The notes: generated by a model not told the origin, from the letters alone. A stretch of 64,000 nucleotides of DNA from Podospora bellae-mahoneyi (GCF_035222275.1 NC_085883.1:3224001-3288000); one strand, 5' to 3'; positions 45,640-56,610 are shown, numbered from the stretch's first letter. A program made the numbers and translations.

Positions 45640-47480
45640 TATATATACGGAGGAACTAGATAGCTCGTAGATAGTTCCGTAGTATGCAATACAAGTTACA
45701 ATCGTTAGTATCCTAGCTATTGTGATTGAGACAAGCCATTCGTTGTACACTATTTAGCTATACCGAACCAGGATTTTTCAGAGGTGCCTTCAACCAGTAT
45801 CCCTTTCAGAGGTTCTGGATAGGGTTTCGTCATAACAAGGAGTTTAAATATAGATACCTGAGTATGAATTTACTGAGATTCGCCGACAGTACGAATATAA
45901 TAGCCTTCGGAAAATACTTTAGTATTAACTACCGGCAGCTCGAAGAAGTTTAATTAACCTGCTTAGAGTGGGCTATAGCTCACGGTATGGAATTTAACCC
46001 GGCGAAAAGCGAACTAATATCCTTTAATAAAGGCCGAGCTTAGTGGGCCGAGCTACTATACTTAGCTTAGCCGGTAAGCCGAGACGGTACGGAAATTAAA
46101 CTATAGCCCTATACTAGGTTCTTAGGTATATAGTTAGATGGGAGATTAAACTGGAAAGTATACGAAGCTAAGGTAGTTGTAAAGCTAAGGACTTAAAACT
46201 ACGTATTATCCAGCATTATAGCCAAAACTTGGGGCCCAGGCCTTATTAGAGCGCAAGAGGTATATACCAAGTGCATTAGAAGCGTTATAGCCCAAAGAGC
46301 TACTTACTACCACACACCTGCTCTGGCTGGAGGTTAACTACGAGGTCTAGCTAAGAGGCTAGCAAAACCTTAGTCAAGGAACCTCAGGATAGTAGCCGGA
46401 ATATATAAAGCTATACTAATTAGAAACTTAGAAACCGAAACCTAGGTGCTACTACTAGACCTATACCTTAATAAAAGACTAGTAGACTTTAAAGCCCGAC
46501 TTTAGAACCTATCCTTACACAGTAGGTAAGGACCAGATGTACCAAAGTACCTACTAGCGCAACTCATCTAAGAAACGTGCAACAAGATATACCAACGCTT
46601 CTAAAAACGGAGGCTAGGCCGGAGACCTATCTACCTATAGGAACTTACCGTTATTAGAAGAGCTATTATTACCACTAACTAGTAGATTAACTAGTACTAA
46701 AGACGAAGGAAGAGCCAGGGAGACACCCCGGTACCCACGACGGAAATAGCACTATACTAAGCTTGGGAAAGCCGTTAGAGAAAGTAGATCGAAGGCCGAC
46801 CTGCTAAGATCGTAGACGAAGAACCGCTAGAGATGATTTTTACAAATGAGACTCTAAAGAGATATAAGAATTTAACTAAGGCTTAGAGTTCTTTACTAGT
46901 CCAGGCTCGTATAGGAGCAATAAGTTCACGGGGCTTCCTATTTAAATAGCAAGTCTTAGGCCTAGCTATACCGTACTACACTTACGGGGAAGGCCCTAAA
47001 ATAATGGAATACCTCGTTATATAGTACCCAGTACCACCGAAGCCTGGATCCTAGCCAGCAGATAGTATCTGTACGCACCGAGATCTTAGCCTCGTATTGT
47101 AAAATATAGGATCCCGGAACTAAAGGCTATGAGGAAAGGTTCTGGGCTGGCTGATGGGTTCCGGTCGCTTATTGGAATACAGTTTGGCGAAGAAACTGGA
47201 ACTGGAGCAGGAGGCTACATTAATAGGAAAGGAAGAGGTGGAGGGGGTGGAAGAAGCGGCCGGAGCGGAAGTCGAGGACAACAAGTCCTCAAGGCCTTAT
47301 TGGGGTCTTACTTTATTTTGCAGCTATCTGGCTTTTTGCAACAAATGTTTCCTATTTATCATCAATATAGGTTTTTCAGCCGACCTCAGGGCACGGCTTT
47401 TCCTTTGTAAATAGCAACAGCAGGACCGACACACTCTTTTCAGGGTAGAACGGAGTAGGAATAATAATAATAATAAATAG
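45640..47480 (+). mobile_element. Decayed Tad-like non-LTR retrotransposon (LINE) fragment
   Basis: Plus-strand remnants of a LINE reverse transcriptase. LRFADSTNIIAFGKY matches the RT catalytic block (FADDTNI); a frame or stop break later comes EWAIAHGMEFNPAKSELISF. Near the 3' end, LVQARIGAISSRGFLFK and a decayed CxC..H..C-type tail of fungal LINEs (LGLAIPYYTYGEGPK) are visible, then LLEYSLAKKLELEQEA. Stops and Cys-to-Tyr or Gln-to-stop changes occur throughout, and the DNA is rich in TA dinucleotides, as expected of RIP. The 5' end is missing, as is common for LINEs. An (ATA)n tract at 47460-47478 may be the tail. It splits the left inverted-repeat arm. Confidence 0.75.
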
Positions 47481-48535
47481 TTCGTATGCACTGCTCGCTT
47501 GACACCTGCGGATCGCTATCTGTTGGCACTTTCAGAGCTACACTACCTAGCGCAAGGTAGTTATGCACCTCGGCGGTCTTTTATTGCTACCTAAGAAGTT
47601 CTTTTCCGCTTCTTTGGGAGGGCAACCCTCTCGTCCTCCGTTGAAGTGACCGGGAGCCTTTTGCATTGGCCGAATCGCTTTCCCCTGTGAGTGTCGAAGG
47701 CGAAACTTTCATAGAGTTCTGATCTTTGGTTTGTGGGGCTCGTTCTTGCCAAGCAGCGAGTAAACCCCTCGCCTTACATATTTCTTTTGCTCACGACAGA
47801 GCGGCGGGCTTTTGCCCACTCGTCTCACTCTGCTCTCCCTCCTCTTGCTGTTTCTATCGTTTTTCTGTGGCGGGCTGTTGGCTCTGCACTGTTGGGGCAG
47901 GTTCTTGGTTTACCCGCTGGTTCTTTTCCCGGACCTTGTCGGCCTGCTGTGTGAGCTTCCGCAAGATTCTTTTTCCGTTGGCTCGGAAATTATCCAACGC
48001 CGTATTGCTCTCTACTAACTTTGAACTATTTTCCCTGGGTTTTGAATAGACCTGGCCGCTTTGGTTGTTATCCTGGGCCTGACTGTCTGCACCTGTGACA
48101 AGGGCTGGTGATCAGGGCTTGGAACCGTAGTTCAATTCAGCTAATAATCTTCAATGGCCTCGAAGTCCTTAGTGAAGAAAGTCTAGATATGCAAACAGAT
48201 TTTGAGGACGCCTATTTATCCGTCCTTTTGAAGTCTGTGCTCTGGTGGCCTCAAATAGCTCCGGCACGACCTTGGTGCGGTGCCCTCAGTAAGGGTCTCA
48301 AGGTAGTGTATTGTAACTAGCTAGGCCACTCTACGAGTATACTGAGCTTGAAGAGGAAAATAAAAAGAGAAAGACAAAGTTTGACAACAGGAGCCTCTGA
48401 CATGGCTGGGCGTGTTGGCCAGTGTGCGGTGTTAAAAGGCTCTGGAGAGGTGGTCTGTCCGTTCAGGGAATAGCTTGATCAGGGCCGGGGGTTGCCGAGG
48501 TCCATGCCAGGGGCTCAGCCCGTTACACTTTTGAT
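47481..48535. other. Unassigned DNA between LINE relic and inner repeat
   Basis: Not RIP-like in composition and without a supportable gene. A 107-codon frame (47726-48049) is Cys/Ser/Phe-rich and shows no domain. It may be untranslated retroelement or island sequence. Confidence 0.3.
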
Positions 48536-48850
48536 TGCATTGCAAGTGTGATTTCACGAGGTTAAGGGCTATTTATCACTTGTTTAAGCGATGTCCATTT
48601 CCGGCTCCAAAGCTTTCAAAATTTCAAGGACACCTGGCACGGACAGAAGAGCAGCCTTTCGGCGGTGAATGTGGATGGAAAATCAGAGGTTCGGTCGGGA
48701 GCCAAAAATGCCGCCCCTGGTTACATGAGTTTTCAAATCTCTGCTTATCGAGTGATACAGTAGAGACCGAAACTAGTGTCCATAAATTTCAATGCTAGAA
48801 CATTATCCGCACGGGCCATTTTCACCCCTGGCTGTGGCTAACACAGTGTG
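48536..48850. repeat. Left inner arm of the island inverted repeat
   Basis: The reverse complement matches 55287-55617. Shared blocks include ATTTTCC.TCCA.ATT.ACCGCCGAAAGGCT and CCCTGGCTGTGGCT.ACACAGT. This copy keeps C and G where the right copy has T and A. Confidence 0.8.
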
Positions 48851-49168
48851 TGGGTACCCGACCTGCACTTCGTAACCATCGCAGAAATACACTAGCCGCT
48901 TTGGCACTGCCACGGCTAGCAAAAATTGCTAGTCTGATCATATATGCACATAACATCGACCCGACAATCGTATAGATATGGACTCGTATCACAGTAAGCA
49001 TAATGAAAAACAATTCTCCTGGTTAGGCCATAGACGAAACAATGAACCACAGTATAGCTACTCCACTCGGCGAGCGCGGGAAGCAGTGTAGTTTTATTTA
49101 AGCATAGCGCCGGCTCATTCGTCCCAGCTTGAACCCGGATTCCCGGGTCTCGTCTCTTTTGAGCAACA

Positions 49169-50027
49169 TCACCTGTGGTTATTTACGGTCTGATGGACCT
49201 GCCCCGTGTTTTTTCCCTGCTGCGCAACTTGCCCCCCTCTCATTTCGAAATTGTACGTTTCACTCTGCATCAGTGTGGAACGAATGTCAGTTTCGTTGAT
49301 ACTCAGTTAAATTATCCTTACAGGTATGTGAAGAAAGGGATGAATGGCTTACCGCAGGGTTCAGCAGCTGACTGAGCAGCGTGGCCAATATGTCATCTTG
49401 CTTGGCGATCGCAACCTGCAGCTGCCGCAAAGAGCCGGTGAAGGCAGTCATTTCCTCGTCGCGCAGCGGCACCTCCTTGTCTTTTGCGGCCGGGAAGAGC
49501 TCGACCAACTCGCTCGTCAGCTTCGTCACATTATCGAGCATCTCCCTAAAGTGCCCTCGGTCGTACAGCGCCCACTTGGTCTTCTTCGTCTTGGGCAAGC
49601 CGTTCTGCCTCCCCCGTACCAGCCTCCGTCCAATCTCGAGGAGCGACAGGTCCGAGTACTCCAGGTCGTTCTGAGGGTCGTAAAGCTTGAGGGACCTGTC
49701 GTTGGGCTTCTTGTCCTTGGCGTACTCAGCCGACTTCTCCTTGGCGCGCTGCAGCTGGGTCTGAATGCCTCCCAGTAAGTCCTCGGCTGGTTTGATATCC
49801 TCCTCAGAGATGAGCGTGCCGCGCAGTGACCGTGTCTCGTCGTCGATGTCGGTGAGTCCGATGGACTTGCCCCAGCGCGAGAGCCGCAACTGCGCGTTGC
49901 TTAGCTGCAGCACGCTCACTTGGAAGTCGGCGCCGAAGTTGCGCGCAAACTGGATGTACTCGAAGTCGTCGATGACTGCATTGAAGAGGGTGGCAAGGCT
50001 AATGACGAGTCCGACTGCCTCGGCCAT
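49169..50027 (-). CDS. HeLo-domain cell-death effector with C-terminal amyloid-like motif
   Basis: 256 aa in two exons (49353-50027 and 49169-49264). Residues 1-225 form a HeLo domain of the HET-S type: AVGLVISLATLFNAVIDDFE, then YIQFARNFGADFQVSVLQL and RLSRWGKSIGL. Known HeLo domains are membrane-targeting, pore-forming executors of incompatibility cell death. A GTAAGC donor after GCG and a GATGCAG acceptor (88-nt intron, branch AACTGAC) lead to a 32-codon exon. Its residues 238-254 fit AQQGxNxGxVxQTVNN, matching the N-terminus of the adjacent NLR. Reading through the intron instead gives an unrelated 21-residue tail. It is divergent from the NLR with 877 bp between starts. Predicted soluble until nucleated by the NLR; this is inferred from the HET-S/NWD2 precedent. 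Confidence 0.85.
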
Positions 50028-50904
50028 AGCGAAATGTCAAGTTTAAAAAGAGGTGTACTGAAAGGAAACTAGACTACCCCGGGAAAGGTAACAAGGGAAA
50101 ATGCTACCAGGCTAGAAACTCATTTTCCAGACAGCAACCGTGGTTATATGCAAGCCGCGAGAAAGGGTGGTATTTCCTCAAACATAGGTCCAGTAAAACT
50201 GACGGTTTATGCACGGAGTGCCACATGAAGTGATTACATTTTTGATTGGGCATCTCGCCGGCCTTGGAGACACCAGTCGCCAGACCGCAAAGGACTCGGG
50301 ACCAACCATTTCAGGCAAGGCTAACAGTAGGGCGCTTGGCTGCAGAAAAATATAATATTGGCTATATTCCAAGCTCCTGTAACTACAAGCCCTTGTCACC
50401 CAGATTAGCTGAGGACGGCCTGACCAATTACTCTCGAAGGTCTTGCCACCTCTGGTCTCCCTTGGTGTCCAACTGATGCCCGATTATTGGAGGCAGGCGC
50501 AGTTTCAGGTGACCCTCCCGCGGGCTTTAACCCTGCGCATTCCAGCAGCTCCTGCATGGCATGAGCATGCAATGTGTTACCAATCGCAGTCAAAGATATT
50601 GAAAAGCCCACCGTAATGCCACCAATCATTCGTTTTTATGTTTGATGATAAGTGGGTGCATCTTGGCCAACTGAGTCCAATTCGGATATCGTGCAGCCTC
50701 GAGCCATTGTCCACATAAATGTGGGTGCCACTGCATGATACAAGATTAGGCAGCGCCTCTTCCACCCAAAATTACAATTTAAACAGGCGCTCTTGGAGAA
50801 AACATTCGCGAAGTCGTCGTCAACGCAATTAGATACGATAGCGATACAAATGCCAGTGTGATACCGACCAAGACAACTCCAACGGCGTGGCTGGAAGCGT
50901 CAAG
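50028..50904. promoter_or_regulatory. Shared divergent region of HeLo effector and NLR
   Basis: 877 bp between divergent start codons, free of supportable genes. Joint expression of the pair from here is inferred from the arrangement. An AT-rich stretch (AAAAATATAATATTGG) lies at about 50346-50361. Confidence 0.4.
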
Positions 50905-53900
50905 ATGGCGACAATTGCACAGCAGGGTCATAATAGCGGGTTAGTCCATTTCCAGTTTACTTTGTGCACCACGGTTTCGTTAACGTTGACTGCATTAACC
51001 AACCACCTTTAATCTTGTTTAGCTATGTCCAACAAACCGTCAATAACTGGAACGGGGGTAGTAGCCCAGAGGAGAAAGGTATATCACAATATTTTGCTGG
51101 TTCTCGGCCTTCTTGTTTTATTTCCGTCTGTTTTGAATGCGCTAATTTGTCTTTAGATAAAAAGTGTTTACGAAACTTGTTGTTAACCGACCCCCGCCTC
51201 GATAAAGAGGCCATTGAGGATGCCAAAGGCGGCCTGCTGGAACAATCCTACTGCTGGATCTTTGGCAACACTGAGTTCAAACAATGGCAGCGCGACAAGA
51301 ACAGCTGGCTGCTATGGATAAAGGGTGACCCCGGCAAGGGCAAGACGATGCTGCTGTGCGGCATTATCGACAAGCTGAAGAAAGAGACAGATCAGGAGCC
51401 AGAAGAGTGGAACAAGAAGATGAGGGAGGAAACGTCAGCTGCTGGACCTCCCCTTTTATCCTTCTTCTTCTGTCAAGCCTCCAACCCGAAGACCAATAAC
51501 GCCACAGCCGTGCTGCGCGGCCTCATCTACTTGCTTGTAAAAGAGCAGCCGTCACTCCTCCGGCACGTAAGGGAGAGCTACGATGACACAGGGAAACAGC
51601 TTTTCGAAGGGGACAATGCTTGGTTTGCCGTGAGGAGAATATTCACCAAAATTCGAGACGACACAACATTGAAGAGGACCTATTTCATCATCGACGCGCT
51701 TGATGAATGCGAGACAGGTTTGAAGCAGCTTCTCAAGCTGCTCGCCGAAAGCTCACTCGTATCCTCTCGAATCAAGTGGATCGTCTCGAGTCGCAATTGG
51801 CTGCAGATCGAACAGGAATTGGAGGCAGTCGAGCAGAAAGTTACGCTAAGTCTCGAGCTCAACACCGAATCTGTCGCCGCTGCCCTCAACGCATACATCG
51901 GCCATAAAGTCCTTATCCTGTCACAGCGGAAAAAGTGTGATAAGGAGACAGAAACCCGTGTACAAGACTATCTTTCTACAAACGCAAGCGGGACTTTTCT
52001 CTGGGTGGCGTTGGTTTGCCAAGCGCTTGAGAGCCCGGAGGTTCAAACATGGCACATACAAGAAACGTTAGAGATGTTTCCGCCTGGGCTGGACTCTTTA
52101 TATGCGCGAATTATGAAGCGCATTCGAGAATCCAGAGATGCAGATCTCTGTAGAAAAATTCTCGCCGTCGCTGCGACTGTTTGCCGACCTATCAGTCTTG
52201 ATGAAATCACCTCCCTTGTTAAGATATCGGTCAACATTTCCAATGATCCAGAGTCCTTGAAAAAGATTGTCAAACTTTGCGGCTCGTTCCTGACCGTCCG
52301 AGAAAAAACAGTCTATTTTGTCCACGAATCGGCTAAGGACTATCTACTCGGTAAGGCTTCGGGCACAGACTCCAACGAAACATCTCAAGACGCTTTTAAC
52401 TGGGTTTTCCCTCTGGGAGAAGGGGATGTACACCGCATCATCTTCTCACAGTCGCTTGAGGCGATGTCGATGCCAACGGTTTTACGACGCGATATGTACG
52501 ACTTAAAGACACCGGGATTCCCAATCGACAAGGTTCAAACACCATTCCCAGATCCACTGGCCAAAGTCCGGTACTCTTGCGCTTACTGGGTTGATCATCT
52601 GTGTAACTGGCAGTCAAGCGATGATGGCAAGCACCCAGATATTTTCCAAGATGGTGGTATCGTCGATGACTTTCTGAGGCAGCACTACCTCCACTGGCTT
52701 GAAGCACTTTCACTTTGTAAGAGCATGCCGCAGGGGATACTTTCCATGGCAAAGTTCGAAAACATGTTACAGGTAGGCTCTACCCAGTGATAGTATCCAA
52801 TGATCAGGCAGTTCTAACTGGAATTAGCACGGATCGATTACGTCTCAATTACCAAGCCTTGTCGCTGATATGCGCCGATTCGTTTTATACTGGAAATGGG
52901 TTGTTGAGAATTACCCTCTTCAGGTATACGCTTCAGCACTCGTGTTCAGCCCCGCCCAAAGTATAACAAGAGGCCTATTTACGCACGAAAAACGGAAGTG
53001 GATTACTTCGGGGCCAATTGTAGAGGATAGTTGGAATGCGTGCCGGCAGACGCTCGAGGGACATGGCGGTTCGGTCAGGTCGGTAGCGTTCTCGCCCGAT
53101 TCGAAGTGGCTTGCGTCAGGATCAGGCGACAATACCATCAAGATCTGGGAGGTGGCTACGGGGTCATGTACGCAGACGCTCGAGGGGCATGGCGATTGGG
53201 TCTGGTCGGTAGCGTTCTCGCCCGATTCGAAGTGGCTTGCGTCAGGATCAGCAGGCGACAACACCATCAAGATCTGGGAGGTGGCCACGGGATTATGTAC
53301 GCAGACGCTCGAGGGATATAGCGGTTGGGTTACGTCTGTAGCGTTCTCGCCCGATTCGAAGTGGCTTGCGTTAGGATCAGAAGATAACATTATTAAGATC
53401 TGGGAGGCGGCCACGGGGTCATGTACGCAGACGCTCGAGGGGCATCGCGATTCGGTCTGGTCGGTAGCGTTCTCGCCCGATTCGAAGTGGCTTGCGTCAG
53501 GATTAGCCGACAACATCATTAAGATCTGGGAGGTGGCCACGGGATCATGTACGCAGACGCTCGAGGGACATGGCGATTTGGTCAGGTCGGTAGCGTTCTC
53601 GCCCGATTCGAAGTGGCTCGCGTCAGGATCAGGCGACAACACCATCAAGATCTGGGAGGTGGCCACGGGGTCATATACGCAGACGCTCGAGGGACATGGC
53701 GGTTCGGTCTGGTCGGTAGCGTTCTCGCCCGATTCGAAGTGGCTTACGTCAGGATCAGGCGACAACACCATTAAGATCTGGGAGGTGGCCACGGGGTCAT
53801 GTACGCAGACGCTCGAGGGACATCGCGGTTCGGTCTGGTCGGTAGCGTTCTCGCCCGATTCGAAGTGGCTTGCGTCAGGATCAGGCGACAACACCATCAA

Positions 53901-54726
53901 GATCTGGGAGGTGGCCATGGGGTTATATACGCAGACGCTCGAGGGACATGGCGGTTGGGTCTGGTCGGTAGCGTTCTCGCCCGATTCGAAGTGGCTTGCG
54001 TCAGGATCAGGCGACAACACCATCAAGATCTGGGAGGTGGCCACGGGGTCATATACGCAGACGCTCGAGGGGCATCGCGATTGGGTCTGGTCGGTAGCGT
54101 TCTCGCCCGATTCGAAGTGGCTTGCGGCAGGATCAGGCGACAACACCATCAAGATCTGGGAGGTGGCTACGGGGTCATGTACGCAGACGCTCGAGGGACA
54201 TGGCGGTTCGGTCTGGTCGGTAGCGTTCTCGCCCGATTCGAAGTGGCTTGCGTCAGGATCAGCAGGCGACAACACCATCAAGATCTGGGAGGTGGCCACG
54301 GGGTCATGTACGCAGACGCTCGAGGGACATGGCGGTTCGGTCTGGTCGGTAGCGTTCTCGCCCGATTCGAAGTGGCTTGCGTCAGGATCAGCAGGCGACA
54401 ACACCATCAAGATCTGGGAGGTGGCCACGGGGTCATGTACGCAGACGCTCGAGGGGCATGGCGGTTCGGTCAGGTCGGTAGCGTTCTCGCCCGATTCGAA
54501 GTGGCTTGCGTCAGGATCAGACGATGCCAACTCCCCACATTACCAAAGCTATAGAATAGGTTATGGAATAGGCTTTGACAATAGATGGATCACGAGGGGC
54601 TCGGAAAACTGGCTATGGCTGCCTTTAGAATACCGGCCAAGTTGTTTAGCTGTTACGGCATCAACGGTTGCTATTGGCTGTTCTTCGGGGCGTGTCTTAA
54701 CTATAACGTTCACGAAAGACAGCTAA
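50905..54726 (+). CDS. NACHT-WD40 NOD-like receptor with N-terminal amyloid-like motif
   Basis: 1,201 aa in four exons: 50905-50939, 51023-51078, 51157-52772 and 52828-54726, all in phase. Residues 4-20 fit AQQGxNxGxVxQTVNN and are split by intron 1. A linker follows, then the NACHT entry segment (TDPRLDKEAIEDAKGGLLE). Walker A GDPGKGKT is at 87-94, Walker B TYFIIDALDECE at about 204-215, and winged-helix-like helices reach about 560. The WD40 region (647 to about 1,155) holds eleven 42- or 43-residue repeats plus a partial twelfth and a divergent last blade. The architecture is that of fungal STAND receptors, where WD repeats sense a ligand, NACHT oligomerises and the N-terminus templates the effector. 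The first ATG within exon 3 would lose the motif and the NACHT entry segment; the strong splice pairs and the match to the effector support ATG 50905. Confidence 0.88.
53059..54453 (+). repeat. WD40 tandem repeat array, 11 units of 126/129 bp
   Basis: Eight units of 126 bp and three of 129 bp add up to 1,395 bp exactly. Synonymous sites are nearly identical across units, so the array has been homogenised recently. Amino-acid differences cluster at a few positions: after GH (G/R/S, G/D, S/W/L), before SVAF (W/R/T), around the GD turn (G, AG, E, A), and S/L-C/Y before TQTLE. A twelfth unit starts at 54454 and degenerates. Confidence 0.95.
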
Positions 54727-54730
54727 GCTA

Positions 54731-54756
54731 CTCTCTCTCTCTCTCTCTCTCTCTCT
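54731..54756. repeat. (CT)13 microsatellite
   Basis: Pure CT dinucleotide run right after the NLR stop codon, followed by TTTT. Confidence 0.9.
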
Positions 54757-55286
54757 TTTTATCTATCATAGCGTGACATAGGAGGGGTCTGGGGGTCTCC
54801 ATAAATTTATAGCCCGTTACAATACTCTAGATCCTTCTAGACCCCGCCTCTTTCATCAATTCGAGTACTTTGTTTCGTCATGAAGACAGGTGGCTCCAGT
54901 ACACTTGATAGAGACGTCATTTGGCTCACTCGAACAACTCGAGATCGGGCTACTTGCTTTGACGTAGTTCCAAGCGCCACAATAAACTTTATTCGGTCTT
55001 GCGGAGCAAGGTGCTTACATATTTATATTACTCTTTCAGCTAGAGCATCGGGCAACTATGTCCCAAGCAGACAGCATTGAGGTCATCATATATTTTTGGG
55101 CCACACTACTTAGAGGAAAGCAAGCTGAGCGCGAGATCCATCCTATAATGTTCAGCCCCATGTAACCGGTTTTGTTCCGCTGTCGTGACAAGGTCTTTAT
55201 CGTCCCTTCCACATCTCCAAGATCCGGTTCCGGCATTTGCCCTGATGCTGCATTCGCAGTTGCAGCTATTTCTGGCTGACATATGT
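54757..55286. other. NLR 3' flank, no gene supported
   Basis: A minus-strand frame at 55036-55362 runs into the inverted repeat. It has a non-ATG start and no recognisable domain. Otherwise nothing. Confidence 0.35.
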
Positions 55287-55617
55287 TCGGTACTGTGTCA
55301 GCCACAGCCAGGGAGTTGAATAGATCGTGCGGAGAAAGTTTGAACGTTAAAATCGTGGACACTGATTTCGGTCTCTAGTGTATTACTCGATAAGTAGAGA
55401 TTAGAAAACTCATGTAACTAGGGGCAGCGTTTTTAGTTCCCGACCGAACCTTTGATTTTCCCTCCATATTTACCGCCGAAAGGCTACTCTTCTATCCGTG
55501 CTAGGTATCCGTAATATTTTAAATACTTTAGAGCCAGAAATAAATATTATTTAAATAAATTATAAATAGCCTTTAACCTCGTAAAATTATACTTATTATA
55601 TAATTAAAAGTAATTAA
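55287..55617. repeat. Right inner arm of the island inverted repeat (mutated)
   Basis: Inverted copy of 48536-48850. It carries many T-for-C and A-for-G changes relative to the left arm, strongest after about 55500. Confidence 0.8.
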
Positions 55618-55857
55618 AAGTTAAAATATAGTAATTAAATATTCTTTTAAGGAAGTACGAATTAATAATAAAGAGAGTATATAAATATTAAAGTACCGTT
55701 AATATTAACGCCGATATCTTTAAGTTTTCATTTTATAGAGATAAAAAAATAGTGAAAATTTTTATTAATTTATTTAAACAAGATTTTTTAAAATTAAACC
55801 CTAGATATTATATTCCTAAGAAAATAAATAAGTAAAATCTCGATATTGTAAAGCCCT
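55618..55857. other. AT-rich, RIP-like DNA between right arms
   Basis: About 240 bp composed largely of A/T with dense TA steps and no open frames. Probably heavily mutated repeat sequence whose left counterpart was lost or is not recognisable. Confidence 0.5.
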
Positions 55858-56159
55858 ACGTAGCTTAGTGGTTTGGGGTGCGGCTATAGGCCTAAGGGTA
55901 TAAGTAAGAAAGTAGGGCTCTCTAAGGATTCGGGGGTTTAGAGGTTATATATATAAGCGGTCTGCTTCGGACATTCTATTTTAGATAGATCATCGACTTT
56001 TATTTTCTTCGAATTTTGTGCCCTGCACGCGTGCAGGCAATTCTGGCCCTCTGATCAGGCCAATCCGGTGCTTATTGTGTGGCCTGCGAGCCCACAGAGT
56101 CTTTTCTTTGTCCTACGTGAAGTGCGGCCTGCGAGCGAGCCACTGTCACGTAGGTGTGT
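55858..56159. repeat. Right outer arm of the island inverted repeat
   Basis: Inverted copy of 45319-45631, ending at GTCACGTAGGTGTGT. The left copy ends with GTCACGCAGGTGTGT on its minus strand, after which the two flanks diverge. Confidence 0.85.
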
Positions 56160-56610
56160 GCATTCAGAGGCCTACTGAGGGTATATTTGTGGTGTTGTGG
56201 TTGTTTTGTGTGTTTTCTCACCATTTCACTAGTATTAATTTTATTAGTATAATCCTTTCGCACAACCTACTTATATTTCTTCTTTATTATATAAAATAAG
56301 TCCTATAATAATTTAACTAAGCCTGCGAGAGCGGCAGCTAGTGCTAAGAAATTAGGAAAGTTTGACGCTATAAGTGCTTATTTTTAAATTAAATGCGATA
56401 AAGGACATTAGGTAGGTATACAAATATAAAACGGAACTATAATTAAGATAAGCAGTATGTTAGTTTATATCACGAATCAAACTAAGCCTTTACCTTGATT
56501 TGCAAATTCGGTATTCGAACTTAAGCTGGTTAAATTGGACATTGCGAAATCAAATACTTTTTTCTAAGCTGAAATTGACAGGGGGCAGGGTGGAAGAGGC
56601 AGTGCTGCTC
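56160..56610. other. AT-rich flank of the island, no gene seen
   Basis: TA-rich, RIP-like composition to about 56470, then normal composition. No gene supported. Confidence 0.4.

Noticed and set aside
47726-48049. 107-codon Cys/Phe-rich ORF
   Set aside because: No domain or splice signals; lies between retroelement and repeat DNA.
53059-54453. CRISPR-like or satellite interpretation of the 126-bp repeats
   Set aside because: Units are contiguous, in frame, and encode canonical WD40 blades in a eukaryotic genome.
52920-54530. 536-codon open frame on the minus strand across the WD repeats
   Set aside because: It is the reverse complement of a homogenised repeat whose codons happen to lack antisense stops. 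The repeat unit forces the same pattern in every copy; the protein has no features of its own.
53031-54554. Plus-strand frames with repeated YADARGTWRFG units
   Set aside because: Shifted reading of the same 126-bp WD units, broken wherever unit length or base changes occur.
55036-55362. 108-codon minus-strand ORF next to the NLR
   Set aside because: Starts at a non-ATG codon inside the inverted repeat, and the matching left arm does not keep the frame open.
45319-56159. Arms as LTRs of a retrotransposon
   Set aside because: LTRs of one element are direct repeats; these arms are inverted, and no gag/pol lies between them. Two independent solo LTRs remain possible but do not explain the shared nested order of inner and outer blocks.
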